From Leptolyngbya boryana PCC 6306 (GTDB lineage: Bacteria > Cyanobacteriota > Cyanobacteriia > Leptolyngbyales > Leptolyngbyaceae): a stretch of 64,000 nucleotides of DNA. Shown piece by piece: positions 46,508-55,584 of the stretch. Under the pieces are notes generated by a model that saw only the letters and a list, made by a program, of their open reading frames with translations, did not search any database and was not told the origin of the DNA. The stretch is taken from positions 2,622,577 to 2,686,576 of the forward strand of contig NZ_KB731324.1 of assembly GCF_000353285.1 (NCBI RefSeq), in the 5' to 3' direction. A program made the position numbers and the translations under genes. Every line of letters begins with the position of its first letter. The stretch's first letter is position 1.

Positions 46508-47410
46508 GTGCCGAAAGCTGGCATTATCTACAACGATGACAAGCCGATCGCTTGTCAAGTTGCGACCGATCTCGAAGCGAAGCTGACTTCGCTAGGCTGG
46601 GATGTGGCATTGGCAACGGGTGCAGGCGGAATCCTCGGATATGCTTCACCTGAAAGTCCAATTTGTCACACCCCGATCGATCGCTTGGTTCCGCCTGGGT
46701 TCGATTCTGAAATGAAATTCGCGATCGTCTTAGGTGGCGATGGCACAGTTTTGTCTGCATTTCGTCAGGTTGCACCCTGCAACATTCCACTGTTGGCGGT
46801 CAACACGGGGCACTTGGGATTTTTGACCGAGATTTTATTGAATCAATTGCCAGCCGCGCTCGACGCGCTGCTCTCTGAAGACTACGAAATCGAAGAGCGC
46901 ACCATGCTGCATGTGCAAATCATTCGAGAGGAGGCCATGCTTTGGGAAGCCCTATGTCTGAATGAGATGGTGCTGCATCGTGAACCTTTGACCAGCATGT
47001 GCCATTTTGAGATCAGCGTCGGGCGACACAATCGCGTCGATATTGGTGCAGATGGAATTATTGTGTCCACGCCAACTGGCTCAACGGCGTATGCTTTATC
47101 GGCAGGTGGGCCTGTGATTGTTCCCGGTATTCCCGTGATGATTCTGGTTCCGATCTGCCCACATTCTTTAGCTTCGCGATCGCTCGTATTTCCCAATCGC
47201 GATCCGGTCACGATTTATCCTGCAATTCCGCATCGCCTCGTTCTGACCGCCGATGGCAACGCCGGATCATACGTGTTGCCAGACGATCATGTCTGTGTGA
47301 AAAAGGCCCCATATCCTGCAAGATTTGTCCGTTTACGTCCGCCTGAATTCTTCAGTGTCTTACGAGAAAAACTTGGCTGGGGCGTAGCGCATGTTGCCAA
47401 ACCGACTTAG
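46508..47410 (+). CDS. nadK: NAD kinase
   Basis: Phosphorylates NAD to NADP. The product, about 300 residues, has [16 protein letters not shown] near residue 75 (GGDG), [10 protein letters not shown] near 98 and [17 protein letters not shown] near 190. GTG 46508 is chosen with AGGG before it; TTG 46502 is also open. Cyanobacteria have two NAD kinases; the paralogue cannot be assigned by eye. It is 36 bases after ycf39, probably the same transcript. Confidence 0.94.
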   Translation: MPKAGIIYNDDKPIACQVATDLEAKLTSLGWDVALATGAGGILGYASPESPICHTPIDRLVPPGFDSEMKFAIVLGGDGTVLSAFRQVAPCNIPLLAVNTGHLGFLTEILLNQLPAALDALLSEDYEIEERTMLHVQIIREEAMLWEALCLNEMVLHREPLTSMCHFEISVGRHNRVDIGADGIIVSTPTGSTAYALSAGGPVIVPGIPVMILVPICPHSLASRSLVFPNRDPVTIYPAIPHRLVLTADGNAGSYVLPDDHVCVKKAPYPARFVRLRPPEFFSVLREKLGWGVAHVAKPT

Positions 47411-47508
47411 AGTCTGAGGACGTTATTTAATTATTTAATTGGGGCACTTTTCCCAAAATTGCCGTCTATGGTTAGAATAGGCTGAATTTCCATGCGAGGC
47501 TCTGCGGA

Positions 47509-48198
47509 ATGAGTATTGCCGATGTGACTCCGTGCGTTTTGATTGTCGAAACTGATGCAGCACTAGCAAATCATGTGAGTTTGGATTTGCAAGAATCGGG
47601 CTATGAAACGATCGTGGCTCATGATGCGCATATGGGATTAAGACAAGCGATCGAGAAACATCCCGCGCTGATCGTTGTCGATCGTTTACTCGATGGCGAT
47701 TCTGGACTCTCGTTTTGTCACAATCTCCGAACCAGTGGTACTCGAATCCCAGTCTTGCTCTTGATGGCACGCGATGCCGTTGAAGATCGCGTCGCGTGTA
47801 TCGAAGCCGGAGCCGACGATTATTTTCTCAAGCCTTACCGGAGTGAGGAATTTCTCAAACTGGTGAAACTTTATCTCAAGCCTGATATTCCGAGTACTGA
47901 GCAACTGAAGTTTGGCGACTTGGTTCTAGATTTAGCGACTCGTCAGGCGTTGCGAAATGGTCGAGCGATCGACTTAACGATGAAAGAGTATGAATTGCTC
48001 AAATACTTGATGGAGCATCCGCGCGAAGTTCTGACCCGTGAGCAAATTTTAGAGAACGTTTGGGGCTATGACTTTGTTGGCGAATCCAATGTCATCGAAG
48101 TCTACATTCGGTATTTGCGGCTCAAGATTGAAGACGAGGGTGAAAAGCGCCTCATTCAAACCGTTCGTGGAGTCGGCTACGTTTTACGAGAGTCATGA
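47509..48198 (+). CDS. nblR: OmpR-family response regulator, NblR-like
   Basis: The 229-residue product has a receiver (residues about 8-122) and a winged-helix DNA-binding domain (RNGRAIDLTMKEYELLKYLM to RLIQTVRGVGYVLRES). The receiver keeps the phosphoacceptor Asp in IVVDRLLDG and the Lys in FLKPY, but the acidic pair is ETD and the switch Thr is Met (LLMARD). The segment LLMARDAVEDRVACIEAGADDYFLKPY resembles NblR, the regulator of phycobilisome breakdown, known to work without phosphorylation. The name is therefore likely, not certain. The stop overlaps the next gene by four bases. Confidence 0.7.
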   Translation: MSIADVTPCVLIVETDAALANHVSLDLQESGYETIVAHDAHMGLRQAIEKHPALIVVDRLLDGDSGLSFCHNLRTSGTRIPVLLLMARDAVEDRVACIEAGADDYFLKPYRSEEFLKLVKLYLKPDIPSTEQLKFGDLVLDLATRQALRNGRAIDLTMKEYELLKYLMEHPREVLTREQILENVWGYDFVGESNVIEVYIRYLRLKIEDEGEKRLIQTVRGVGYVLRES

Positions 48199-48707
48199 AA
48201 AATCGATTTTTTGCCTGGTTAAGTTTGCTTGTGTTGCTGGCAAGCTGTTCCACCACAACACAAGCAAAACCCTCACCCACTGAATTGCCGCGCAGCAGTT
48301 CGCCCGCTGCGCCTCTGGGGCAAGTCTTGCCGCTCTCCGCATTTTTTCAAGTTGCAGATCAAACCATTCAACTCGAAGTTGCCCGAACCCCCGCAGAACA
48401 AGCGATGGGGTTGATGTATCGCACCAGTTTGGCAGACGATCGCGGCATGCTTTTTCCCTTCAAGCCAGCTCGCCCCGCCCAATTCTGGATGAAGAATACG
48501 CTCATTCCTTTAGATATGCTGTTCGTGCGAGATGGCACAATTCGATTTATCTCTGAAAATGTTCCGCCTTGTAAAGCTGATCCCTGTCCAACTTATGGAT
48601 CACCGACAATCGATATTGATCAAGTGATCGAGCTACGAGCAGGACGAGCCGCTGAATTGGGGCTAAAAGTGGGCGATCGCATTTTTATTAAATCGCTTAA
48701 AAAATAG
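48195..48707 (+). CDS. DUF192 family lipoprotein
   Basis: A 170-residue protein with a lipoprotein signal (LLVLLASCS, lipobox Cys near residue 18) followed by a Ser/Pro-rich linker and a DUF192 domain (VARTPAEQAMGLMYRTSL and FWMKNTLIPLDMLFV). Function of DUF192 is unknown. ATGA overlap with the response regulator implies coupled translation. Confidence 0.88.
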   Translation: MKNRFFAWLSLLVLLASCSTTTQAKPSPTELPRSSSPAAPLGQVLPLSAFFQVADQTIQLEVARTPAEQAMGLMYRTSLADDRGMLFPFKPARPAQFWMKNTLIPLDMLFVRDGTIRFISENVPPCKADPCPTYGSPTIDIDQVIELRAGRAAELGLKVGDRIFIKSLKK

Positions 48708-49206
48708 CAATGCTTGTCACAATCTCTTAAACTACTAAGGCTAATTCTTAACTCTTCTGGAAGAAACGAAAGGGTTCGAGGATGTGGTATTCACTCATCT
48801 CGTTAACATTTGTTGTAAACCTTGTTTATAAATGAATGAACATAACGATCTGTGTGACGGCAGGCAACCTAACTTCAGATAGAGACACTTTCCGCTATCT
48901 CGATTTACGCTAGAAGCCTGTTCTTGTGGCAGCTTGAGCTTGCGCTATTTAGCTTGAATCTGTGAAACTTTTACGCAGCTTCTATCTAATAACAGTAAGA
49001 AAACCTTAAGATCTGCTGATTCCAACTCAGAATTGCCTTGATACTCGGACTGACAAACTTAATGGAAACGATATGTTCAGTATTTCTCAACTGTACTGAC
49101 CGCTTCGTACACTGGCTACTCTCATAGGTCAAGCTAGCTTGGCTTTTCCATAATTAGATTCACTTGACCCTGTGTAAAACCCGTCTACTCCAGAGGTATT
49201 TGTCTG
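48708..49206. other. Gene-free stretch before the polysaccharide cluster
   Basis: About 500 bases, AT-rich. No gene is seen. A perfect 12-base palindrome CAAGCTAGCTTG at 49130-49141 lies 66 bases before the DUF2949 gene and could be an operator. A promoter for the downstream cluster is expected here. Confidence 0.5.
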
Positions 49207-49404
49207 ATGTTGACTGCAACCCATTCCAAGTTCATCCGGTTTTTACAAGAAGAACTGTCGCTATCTACTTCTTCGATCGCGCTGGCATTGCGCTACCGTG
49301 AACAAAATCCAGGACCTCTGCCGATGATTCTCTGGCAGTATGGTCTCGTTACGATCGAACAGCTCGACCGAATCTACAACTGGCTAGACTCATCCGAAAG
49401 GTAG
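49207..49404 (+). CDS. DUF2949 family small protein
   Basis: The 65-residue product (FLQEELSLSTSSIALALRYRE and GPLPMILWQYGLVTIEQLD) is of the cyanobacterial DUF2949. Function unknown. It ends 18 bases before a glycosyltransferase gene, so it probably heads the cluster transcript. Confidence 0.85.
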   Translation: MLTATHSKFIRFLQEELSLSTSSIALALRYREQNPGPLPMILWQYGLVTIEQLDRIYNWLDSSER

Positions 49405-49421
49405 GTTTCTCAGGTTGTGGC

Positions 49422-50552
49422 GTGAAAAGACTCTTATTTTTAGACCAGACAGGTAAATCCGGAGGTGCAGAACTGTGCCTACTTGATATTGCAAGAGCGT
49501 ATCGAGATTCTTGCTTGGTTGGGTTGTTTGAAGATGGTGACTTCCGAGAACGGCTTGAGCAAGAGCAGATTCCGGTTCAAGTTTTAGCGAAAAAGTCGAT
49601 TGCTGTACGTAAATCAAGCGGCGCGATCGCAGGTTTCCTGGGTTTGGGACAATTAATTCCTTTAGCAATGCGTGTTGCTACCCTCGGTCGTAGCTATGAT
49701 GCAATCTATGCGAATACGCAAAAAGCTTTAGTTGTTGGTGCGATCGCGAGTGCCTTGTCAAACCGACCTTTGGTGTATCACCTGCACGATATTCTTTCTC
49801 CTGAGCATTTCAGTAAAACGAATCGACGCTTGGCAATTCTGATGGCAAATCGCGCCAAGCTGGTGATTGCAAATTCTCAAGCGAGTAGAACTGCATTCAT
49901 CGAAGCAGGTGGAAATCCCGATCTAGTTGAAGTTGTTTACAACGGATTCGCGCTGGAGCCTTATCAGACTGATGTGCGATCGCCAATTGGATTAGAAGAA
50001 TTAGAAGGGCGCTTCGTCGTTGGGCACTTCAGCCGCTTATCACCCTGGAAAGGGCAACATGTATTACTCGAAGCGTTGCAGTACTGTGACGAAAGCGTGA
50101 GCGCAATTTTTGTCGGTGATGCATTGTTTGGCGAACAAGATTACGTTCAACAATTACAAAATCAGGTGCAGCAATTTCAACTGCACGATCGCGTCAAATT
50201 TCTCGGGTTTCGCAATGACGTGACGGCACTAATGAAATCTTGTGATGTGATCGCGCATACCTCGATCGCAGCAGAACCCTTTGGACGAGTGATTGTTGAA
50301 GCTATGCTTTGTGGCATACCGACGATCGCAGCTAAAGCAGGGGCAGCCACAGAACTGATTGATCCCGGAGCCACAGGATGGTTCACTTCTCCAGGCGATG
50401 CGAAAGAATTAGCACGTGTGATCGAGCACTGTCGCCAAAACTCGACTGAAGCCGCTCGAATCGCGGCAAAGGCTCAACATCAAGCCAGCCAGAAATTCCG
50501 CCTGACAGAAACGAACGCTCAAATTCAGCAGCATCTCCAAGCTCGGTTGTAG
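49422..50552 (+). CDS. Family 4 glycosyltransferase (1)
   Basis: Retaining GT-B transferase of 376 residues. The N-terminal half has DQTGKSGGAELCLLDIARAY and the C-terminal half VGHFSRLSPWKGQHVLLEAL and the E-x7-E motif in AAEPFGRVIVEAMLCGIPTI. The start is GTG 49422. First of three GT4 genes before an OPX export gene; it should add a sugar to an exopolysaccharide repeat unit; donor unknown. Confidence 0.9.
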   Translation: MKRLLFLDQTGKSGGAELCLLDIARAYRDSCLVGLFEDGDFRERLEQEQIPVQVLAKKSIAVRKSSGAIAGFLGLGQLIPLAMRVATLGRSYDAIYANTQKALVVGAIASALSNRPLVYHLHDILSPEHFSKTNRRLAILMANRAKLVIANSQASRTAFIEAGGNPDLVEVVYNGFALEPYQTDVRSPIGLEELEGRFVVGHFSRLSPWKGQHVLLEALQYCDESVSAIFVGDALFGEQDYVQQLQNQVQQFQLHDRVKFLGFRNDVTALMKSCDVIAHTSIAAEPFGRVIVEAMLCGIPTIAAKAGAATELIDPGATGWFTSPGDAKELARVIEHCRQNSTEAARIAAKAQHQASQKFRLTETNAQIQQHLQARL

Positions 50553-50643
50553 TTCGTTTTCCATCACTGTAATTTCAAACTATGGAGAGATGACCTTGCA
50601 GAAAACTTCCTTCATGCTATCAACCGCCGTTCTGTAAAACAGC

Positions 50644-51789
50644 ATGTCTACTCCCAGACCTTTACTCAGCATATTTTTACCGGCTCTGGATGGGGGCGGA
50701 GCTGAGCGTGCCATGCTTTATCTCGCGATTGGTTTCGCTAAGCGAGGCTGGAAAGTTGATTTAGTTTTGGCAGAAGCTAGAGGAGCCTATCTCGATCTCG
50801 TTCCGCCCGAAGTTCGCATCGTTGATTTGAAGGCAAAATTTCCCGTTCTGATTACAAAAACCTTGGCACTGCGTCGATATCTGCAAATCGAACAACCTGC
50901 CGTTCTATTCTCTGCATTAGATATCTTAAGTTCAGCGTTATGTGCGCGCGGTAAGGCTCCGACTCGAATTGTGATGTGTGTCCAGACTTATTTATCTGAG
51001 CAGTTTAGAAATCATCAAGGTGCAACCTTTGGCAAAGTGCGATCGCGCATGGTGCGCTGGCTCTATCCCAAATCCGATGCGATCGTCGCTGCTTCTTTAG
51101 GAACTGCAAAGGATGTTGCTGAACTTACCCAAGTTCCAGTCGAACAAATTCAAGTCATCTACAATCCGGTGGTCACGCCCGATGTATTTCAGAAAAGCCA
51201 AGAACCGATCGATCACCCTTGGTTTCAGCCTGGAGAACCTCCTGTGATTTTGGGAGTCGGACGATTGGTCAGCCAAAAAGATTTTTTCACGTTAATCGAA
51301 GCTTTTGCTCAAGTTCGGGTGACTCGTCCCGCACGCTTGATGATTCTGGGTGAAGGCGAACAACGTGCTCTATTAGAGGAACGAATTCGGCAACTCGGAC
51401 TCGAACAAGACGTCGCCTTGCCCGGATTTGTGGAAAATCCCTACGCCTACATGGCAGCATCAGCTGTATTTGTTTTGTCCTCGAAATTTGAAGGCTTTGG
51501 AAATGTTGTGGCAGAAGCCCTCGCTTGCGGTGTTCCGATCGTGGCAACAGACTGTCCCAGCGGACCTGCGGAAACTCTAGCAGCGGGAAAATACGGTAAG
51601 CTAGTAAAAATTGCTGATCCGGCAGAAATGGCAACCGCGATTCTGGACACGCTGGATAGGTCGATCGATTCGACGCTTCTCAAACAGCGCTCTCTAGACT
51701 TTGAGCGCGATCGCATCGTCGATCAATACCTCACATTTGTGGAAACCCTGTTGCAGACTAGCTTAGATGCGGATTCTTCACATCCTTAA
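50644..51789 (+). CDS. Family 4 glycosyltransferase (2)
   Basis: GT-B transferase of 381 residues. FLPALDGGGAERAMLYLAIG at the start, VILGVGRLVSQKDFFTLIEAF and EGFGNVVAEALACGVPIVATD with the E-x7-E motif at about residue 290. Stop overlaps the third transferase by 23 bases, so the two are co-translated. Confidence 0.92.
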   Translation: MSTPRPLLSIFLPALDGGGAERAMLYLAIGFAKRGWKVDLVLAEARGAYLDLVPPEVRIVDLKAKFPVLITKTLALRRYLQIEQPAVLFSALDILSSALCARGKAPTRIVMCVQTYLSEQFRNHQGATFGKVRSRMVRWLYPKSDAIVAASLGTAKDVAELTQVPVEQIQVIYNPVVTPDVFQKSQEPIDHPWFQPGEPPVILGVGRLVSQKDFFTLIEAFAQVRVTRPARLMILGEGEQRALLEERIRQLGLEQDVALPGFVENPYAYMAASAVFVLSSKFEGFGNVVAEALACGVPIVATDCPSGPAETLAAGKYGKLVKIADPAEMATAILDTLDRSIDSTLLKQRSLDFERDRIVDQYLTFVETLLQTSLDADSSHP

Positions 51790-52849
51790 CCACGCTCAAA
51801 ATATTGGAAACGGGATTGTCAATGCTGCAATCGACCTCGCCTGTGCTCAAGCTCAAGCAGGTTTTGAGGTCGCGATCGCTTCGGCGGGCGGTGAATATGA
51901 ATGTTTGATGAAGCAATTTCAAATCCAGCATTTCCCGCTAAAAGTTTCTCGCTCTCCGATAGAAGTATTAAACGCTACCAAGAAATTTAGAAAAATTACG
52001 CAAGAATTTTCACCGAATATTGTCCACGCCCACATGATGACTGGCGTGATTTTAGGGAAAGCTTTGCGTGGAAATGCCGATTATGCTTTGGTTTCAACCG
52101 TCCACAATGAATGGCAATTTCATGCAGTTTTGATGGGAGTTGCCGATCGCGTCATTGCAGTCAGCCAAGCAGTTGCGCGCTCAATGCAACATCGGGGTAT
52201 TCCAGTACGGAAACTCCATGTGGTGCCGAATGGAACGATTGGCAGTCTGAGACAGACCCCCCTGGATCGGGTCAAACCCTTATTGTTAGAGCGTCCTGCC
52301 ATCACGACTATCGCCGGACTCTATCACCGCAAAGGAATTGAAGACTTACTTGAAGCCTTTGTGCAGATAGCTGACGAACATCCAACCGCCCACTTATATT
52401 TAGTAGGAAATGGTCCGCAACGGGCGGCGTTCGAGCGTCGAGCCAGGAAAAGTCCTCACCGGAAACGGATTCACTTTGAGGGTTTCCAAGCGGAACCGCA
52501 GCGATATCTGCTTGCAACGGATGTGTTTGTACTCGCCTCTCGCCGAGAACCTTTTGGGTTAGTGCTCTCTGAGGCACGGGAAGCTGGATGTGCGATCGTC
52601 GCCTCCAATGTCGATGGCATTCCAGAAGTCCTCGACGGTGGAAGCGCCGGAAAACTCATCCCACCCAAAGACATCACCGTTCTTTCTAAGACACTTTCCG
52701 GGCTGTTGACTCGGCGAGATGAATTAGAAGATTGGAAGCAGCGTGCCCAAACCAATTTAGATTGGTTACGGGTGGAACGTGTTCATCAGGAAACGCTTGG
52801 GGTGTATCAAAGTGCGATCGCAGAACTGACTCGGACTGTTTGTGCTTAG
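51767..52849 (+). CDS. Family 4 glycosyltransferase (3)
   Basis: GT-B transferase of 360 residues, ILHILNHAQNIGNGIVNAAI at the start, TTIAGLYHRKGIEDLLEAFV, and REPFGLVLSEAREAGCAIVAS with E-x7-E. Its start lies inside the end of the preceding gene, and its stop is 17 bases before the export protein start. Confidence 0.92.
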   Translation: MRILHILNHAQNIGNGIVNAAIDLACAQAQAGFEVAIASAGGEYECLMKQFQIQHFPLKVSRSPIEVLNATKKFRKITQEFSPNIVHAHMMTGVILGKALRGNADYALVSTVHNEWQFHAVLMGVADRVIAVSQAVARSMQHRGIPVRKLHVVPNGTIGSLRQTPLDRVKPLLLERPAITTIAGLYHRKGIEDLLEAFVQIADEHPTAHLYLVGNGPQRAAFERRARKSPHRKRIHFEGFQAEPQRYLLATDVFVLASRREPFGLVLSEAREAGCAIVASNVDGIPEVLDGGSAGKLIPPKDITVLSKTLSGLLTRRDELEDWKQRAQTNLDWLRVERVHQETLGVYQSAIAELTRTVCA

Positions 52850-52865
52850 GAGATTTATCAGATCT

Positions 52866-54308
52866 ATGGATTGGAAAAAGGCTCAGCCTAACCCGCTGAT
52901 GATGGCAACACTACTCGGATTGACCGCGATCGCGACTCCTGCAATCGCCCAGACTGCGCCCACTCGCCCTGCCCCAGCGGCTGCGAGTCCGGCTCCGGTT
53001 CGAGTAGATGAAGGGTACTTACTTGGCTCCGGTGACAGAGTGAAGATCGATATCTTCGGTGTCCCAGAATATAGTGGCGAATATCAAGTCATGTCGGATG
53101 GCTCGATCAACTTGCCGCTAGCAGGTGGAGTCGTGGTGCAAGGATTAACGATGCGGCAGGCATCTGATACGCTGGCACGACGCTACAGCGAATATCTGAC
53201 TCGTCCCGTGATTACCGTCAGCTTGTTGACTGCTCGTCCCATTCAGGTGGCAGTATCCGGCGAAGTGGCACGCCCAGGAACCTACACTACGACGCTGGGG
53301 GATGTTGGTATTCCCACCCTGAGCCGCATGGTGCAGATGGCAGGTGGAATCAAGCAGTCAGCAGATCTCAAGCAAGTCGAGATCGTCCGTCGTCGCCCCG
53401 GTGGTGGTGGAACACAGACATTCAAGGTTGATTTAGCCAAACTCTTGAGAGGTGGTGATTTAGGTCAAGACGTGCAGTTGCGCGACGGGGACAGTGTATA
53501 TGTGCCTGCAGCGGCCGCGCTAAATTTTGATCAATCGAGTGAACTGGCAAACTCTAGTTTAGGCGCAAGCTTCGATCGACCAATCAGCATTATTGTTGCC
53601 GGGGAAGTGAATCGTCCTGGACCTCAAACCGTGCGCGGTGAAACAATCGCGGTCTCCGATACAGGTGCGACAACCCCTGCTCCTGGAGCCACCACAGCAG
53701 CACAGCGCCTGAGAGCACCCACTGTTACCCGAGCACTGCAACAAGCAGGCGGTATCACTCAGCGAGCCAACATTCGCGATATTGAAGTGCGGCGGACGGT
53801 TGCCAACGGAGCCGAACAAACCATCAAAGTGAATTTGATGAGCTTGTTGAGAGAGGGCGACGGCAAGCAGGACATCATCTTGCAAGAAGGCGATCGCGTC
53901 ATTGTGCCTCTGGCAACGGCTTCGATTACTCCAGAAGATGCCGCGATTATGGGTCGTGGGGTCATCTCGCCTGAACTGATCACGGTCAATGTGGTCGGGC
54001 AAGTAGAAAAACCTGGTGCAGTTCAGGTTCCACCTTACACGACGATGAACCAAGCCCTTCTTGCGGCAGGTGGCTTTGCTCGGGGAGCGCGTAAGAGTTC
54101 GGTTGAATTTATTCGCCTTCAGCCGAATGGAGCAGTTGATCGTCGTCGGGTCGATATCGATTTCTCCCGCGGCATTGATCAAGCAAAGAATCCTCCTCTG
54201 CAAGCCGGAGATACGATCGTGGTCGGTAAGACTGGACTTCAAAGTGTCGCTGAAGGAATCGGCAGTTTCTTAGGGCCGGCACTTGGTATCTTTGGGATTT
54301 TCCGTTAG
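52866..54308 (+). CDS. Outer-membrane polysaccharide export protein (OPX, Wza/KpsD-like)
   Basis: The about 480-residue product has a signal peptide (MDWKKAQPNPLMMATLLG to AIAQ), then a poly-export domain (YLLGSGDRVKIDIFGVPEY near residue 50) and at least three SLBB domains (VAVSGEVARPGTYT, IIVAGEVNRPGPQTV, VNVVGQVEKPGAVQV). OPX proteins form the outer-membrane channel for Wzx/Wzy- or ABC-dependent capsule export. ATG 52866 is favoured, with AGGAG at 52848-52852, although the 13-base gap is long. No Wzc kinase or Wzx/Wzy is adjacent. Confidence 0.93.
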   Translation: MDWKKAQPNPLMMATLLGLTAIATPAIAQTAPTRPAPAAASPAPVRVDEGYLLGSGDRVKIDIFGVPEYSGEYQVMSDGSINLPLAGGVVVQGLTMRQASDTLARRYSEYLTRPVITVSLLTARPIQVAVSGEVARPGTYTTTLGDVGIPTLSRMVQMAGGIKQSADLKQVEIVRRRPGGGGTQTFKVDLAKLLRGGDLGQDVQLRDGDSVYVPAAAALNFDQSSELANSSLGASFDRPISIIVAGEVNRPGPQTVRGETIAVSDTGATTPAPGATTAAQRLRAPTVTRALQQAGGITQRANIRDIEVRRTVANGAEQTIKVNLMSLLREGDGKQDIILQEGDRVIVPLATASITPEDAAIMGRGVISPELITVNVVGQVEKPGAVQVPPYTTMNQALLAAGGFARGARKSSVEFIRLQPNGAVDRRRVDIDFSRGIDQAKNPPLQAGDTIVVGKTGLQSVAEGIGSFLGPALGIFGIFR

Positions 54309-54558
54309 GTTTCGGTTCCATCTCAAGCTGGGGAAACAAGGCTCTGCATATAAGGTCTGAGCCTTGTTTCTCTTTTTCCCGGCTATTTATAAATTTAATC
54401 AATGGGTTAACGAGATTAAATCACTCTTTATTCCGAGACAGGCGACCGAAGAACCGTTTACACTGAATCAAAGCAAGCTTTCTACTTCATTCTTCATTGG
54501 AGAATGAGTGAGTGAGTAATCACAGTTGGCTATCGGTCGAAGCGGGATGGTGAAGTAG

Positions 54559-55578
54559 ATGGGTGAGCTAGAACGCTGCTATCAACTATTAGGATTAGAG
54601 CCTGGGGCATCGATGGAAGAGGTGACCCAAGCTTATAAGGACTTAGTGTTTATTTGGCATCCTGACCGTATCCCCAAGGATAATCCCCGCTTAGTGCAAA
54701 AAGCCGAAGCGAAAATCAAGGAATTGAATCAGGCACGAGATACCTTGCGATCGCACCATAAAAACGGCGCAACTCCAAAACCTGCAGCGGCTCAACCTAA
54801 GCCTGCGCAGCAAACTTATTATCAGTCCTACTATTACCGTCCTCCGACCCAATCTTCGACGGGCTACCACAGTGGGCAGACCTCCAGTGGACGGCAAACC
54901 AATGGGCATTCGACCAATGGGCATTCGACTAGCGGGCACTCAAATAACGGGCACTCAAATAGCGGGCACTCAAATAACGGACATTCGGAAAAGCACACCG
55001 CGAATTCGCGCCCAAATTACCAAACCTATCAGCCTTATCCCCGTCCAAATTATCATCAGACTTCGGATGCCAATCGCTCTGAACAGGCAAAATCGGCTGA
55101 TGCGAATCCGCATAAATCGACGAATGATCAAAACTATTATCGTCAATCCCACTATCGCGCTGAATATCACCAGCCTCCCAAAACGCCCGCACGTCCCCAC
55201 ATGACAGATATGACGGGGAAAGATTTGAGCGGACAGAACTTAAAAGAGAAAGATTTGTCTGGCTATAACTTGAGTCGTGCGAATTTAACGCGTGCCGATC
55301 TCAGTGATGCGTTTATGCACAAGGCAAACTTGGAAGGTGCGAAATTAGAGAAAGCGAATTTGTTCCGCGCGAATTTGCTGGAAGCAAATTTGTGTGGGGC
55401 AGATCTGCGGGAGGCGAATCTAATCGGCGCTGATTTAAGTGGGGCAGACCTGCGGGGCGCGAATTTAGAGGGTGCGAAAGTTGGCTTTGAAGATCGAGTC
55501 ATGGTGAAACTCACGGGAGCAAATCTTCAGGGCGCAATTATGCCGAATGGAAAAGTCCACGGGGTTAAGACTTCTTGA
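54559..55578 (+). CDS. J-domain protein with pentapeptide repeats
   Basis: The 339-residue product joins a J-domain (LERCYQLLGLEPGASMEEVT, HPD at residue about 35, AKIKELNQARDTL) to a low-complexity linker (His/Ser/Asn/Tyr-rich, about 75-205) and a pentapeptide-repeat region (KDLSGQNLKEKDLSGYNLSRANLTRADLS and on to about residue 330). The J-domain should stimulate a DnaK. The combination is a cyanobacterial speciality; substrate unknown. It is not part of an evident operon. Confidence 0.9.
   Translation: MGELERCYQLLGLEPGASMEEVTQAYKDLVFIWHPDRIPKDNPRLVQKAEAKIKELNQARDTLRSHHKNGATPKPAAAQPKPAQQTYYQSYYYRPPTQSSTGYHSGQTSSGRQTNGHSTNGHSTSGHSNNGHSNSGHSNNGHSEKHTANSRPNYQTYQPYPRPNYHQTSDANRSEQAKSADANPHKSTNDQNYYRQSHYRAEYHQPPKTPARPHMTDMTGKDLSGQNLKEKDLSGYNLSRANLTRADLSDAFMHKANLEGAKLEKANLFRANLLEANLCGADLREANLIGADLSGADLRGANLEGAKVGFEDRVMVKLTGANLQGAIMPNGKVHGVKTS
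54896..54987 (+). repeat. 15-base tandem repeat coding the NGHS linker
   Basis: About six imperfect units such as AATGGGCATTCGACC encode (N/S)(N/S)(N/G)GHS blocks in the linker of the J-domain protein. Copy number is likely to vary among strains. Confidence 0.85.
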
Positions 55579-55584
55579 TGTGTC

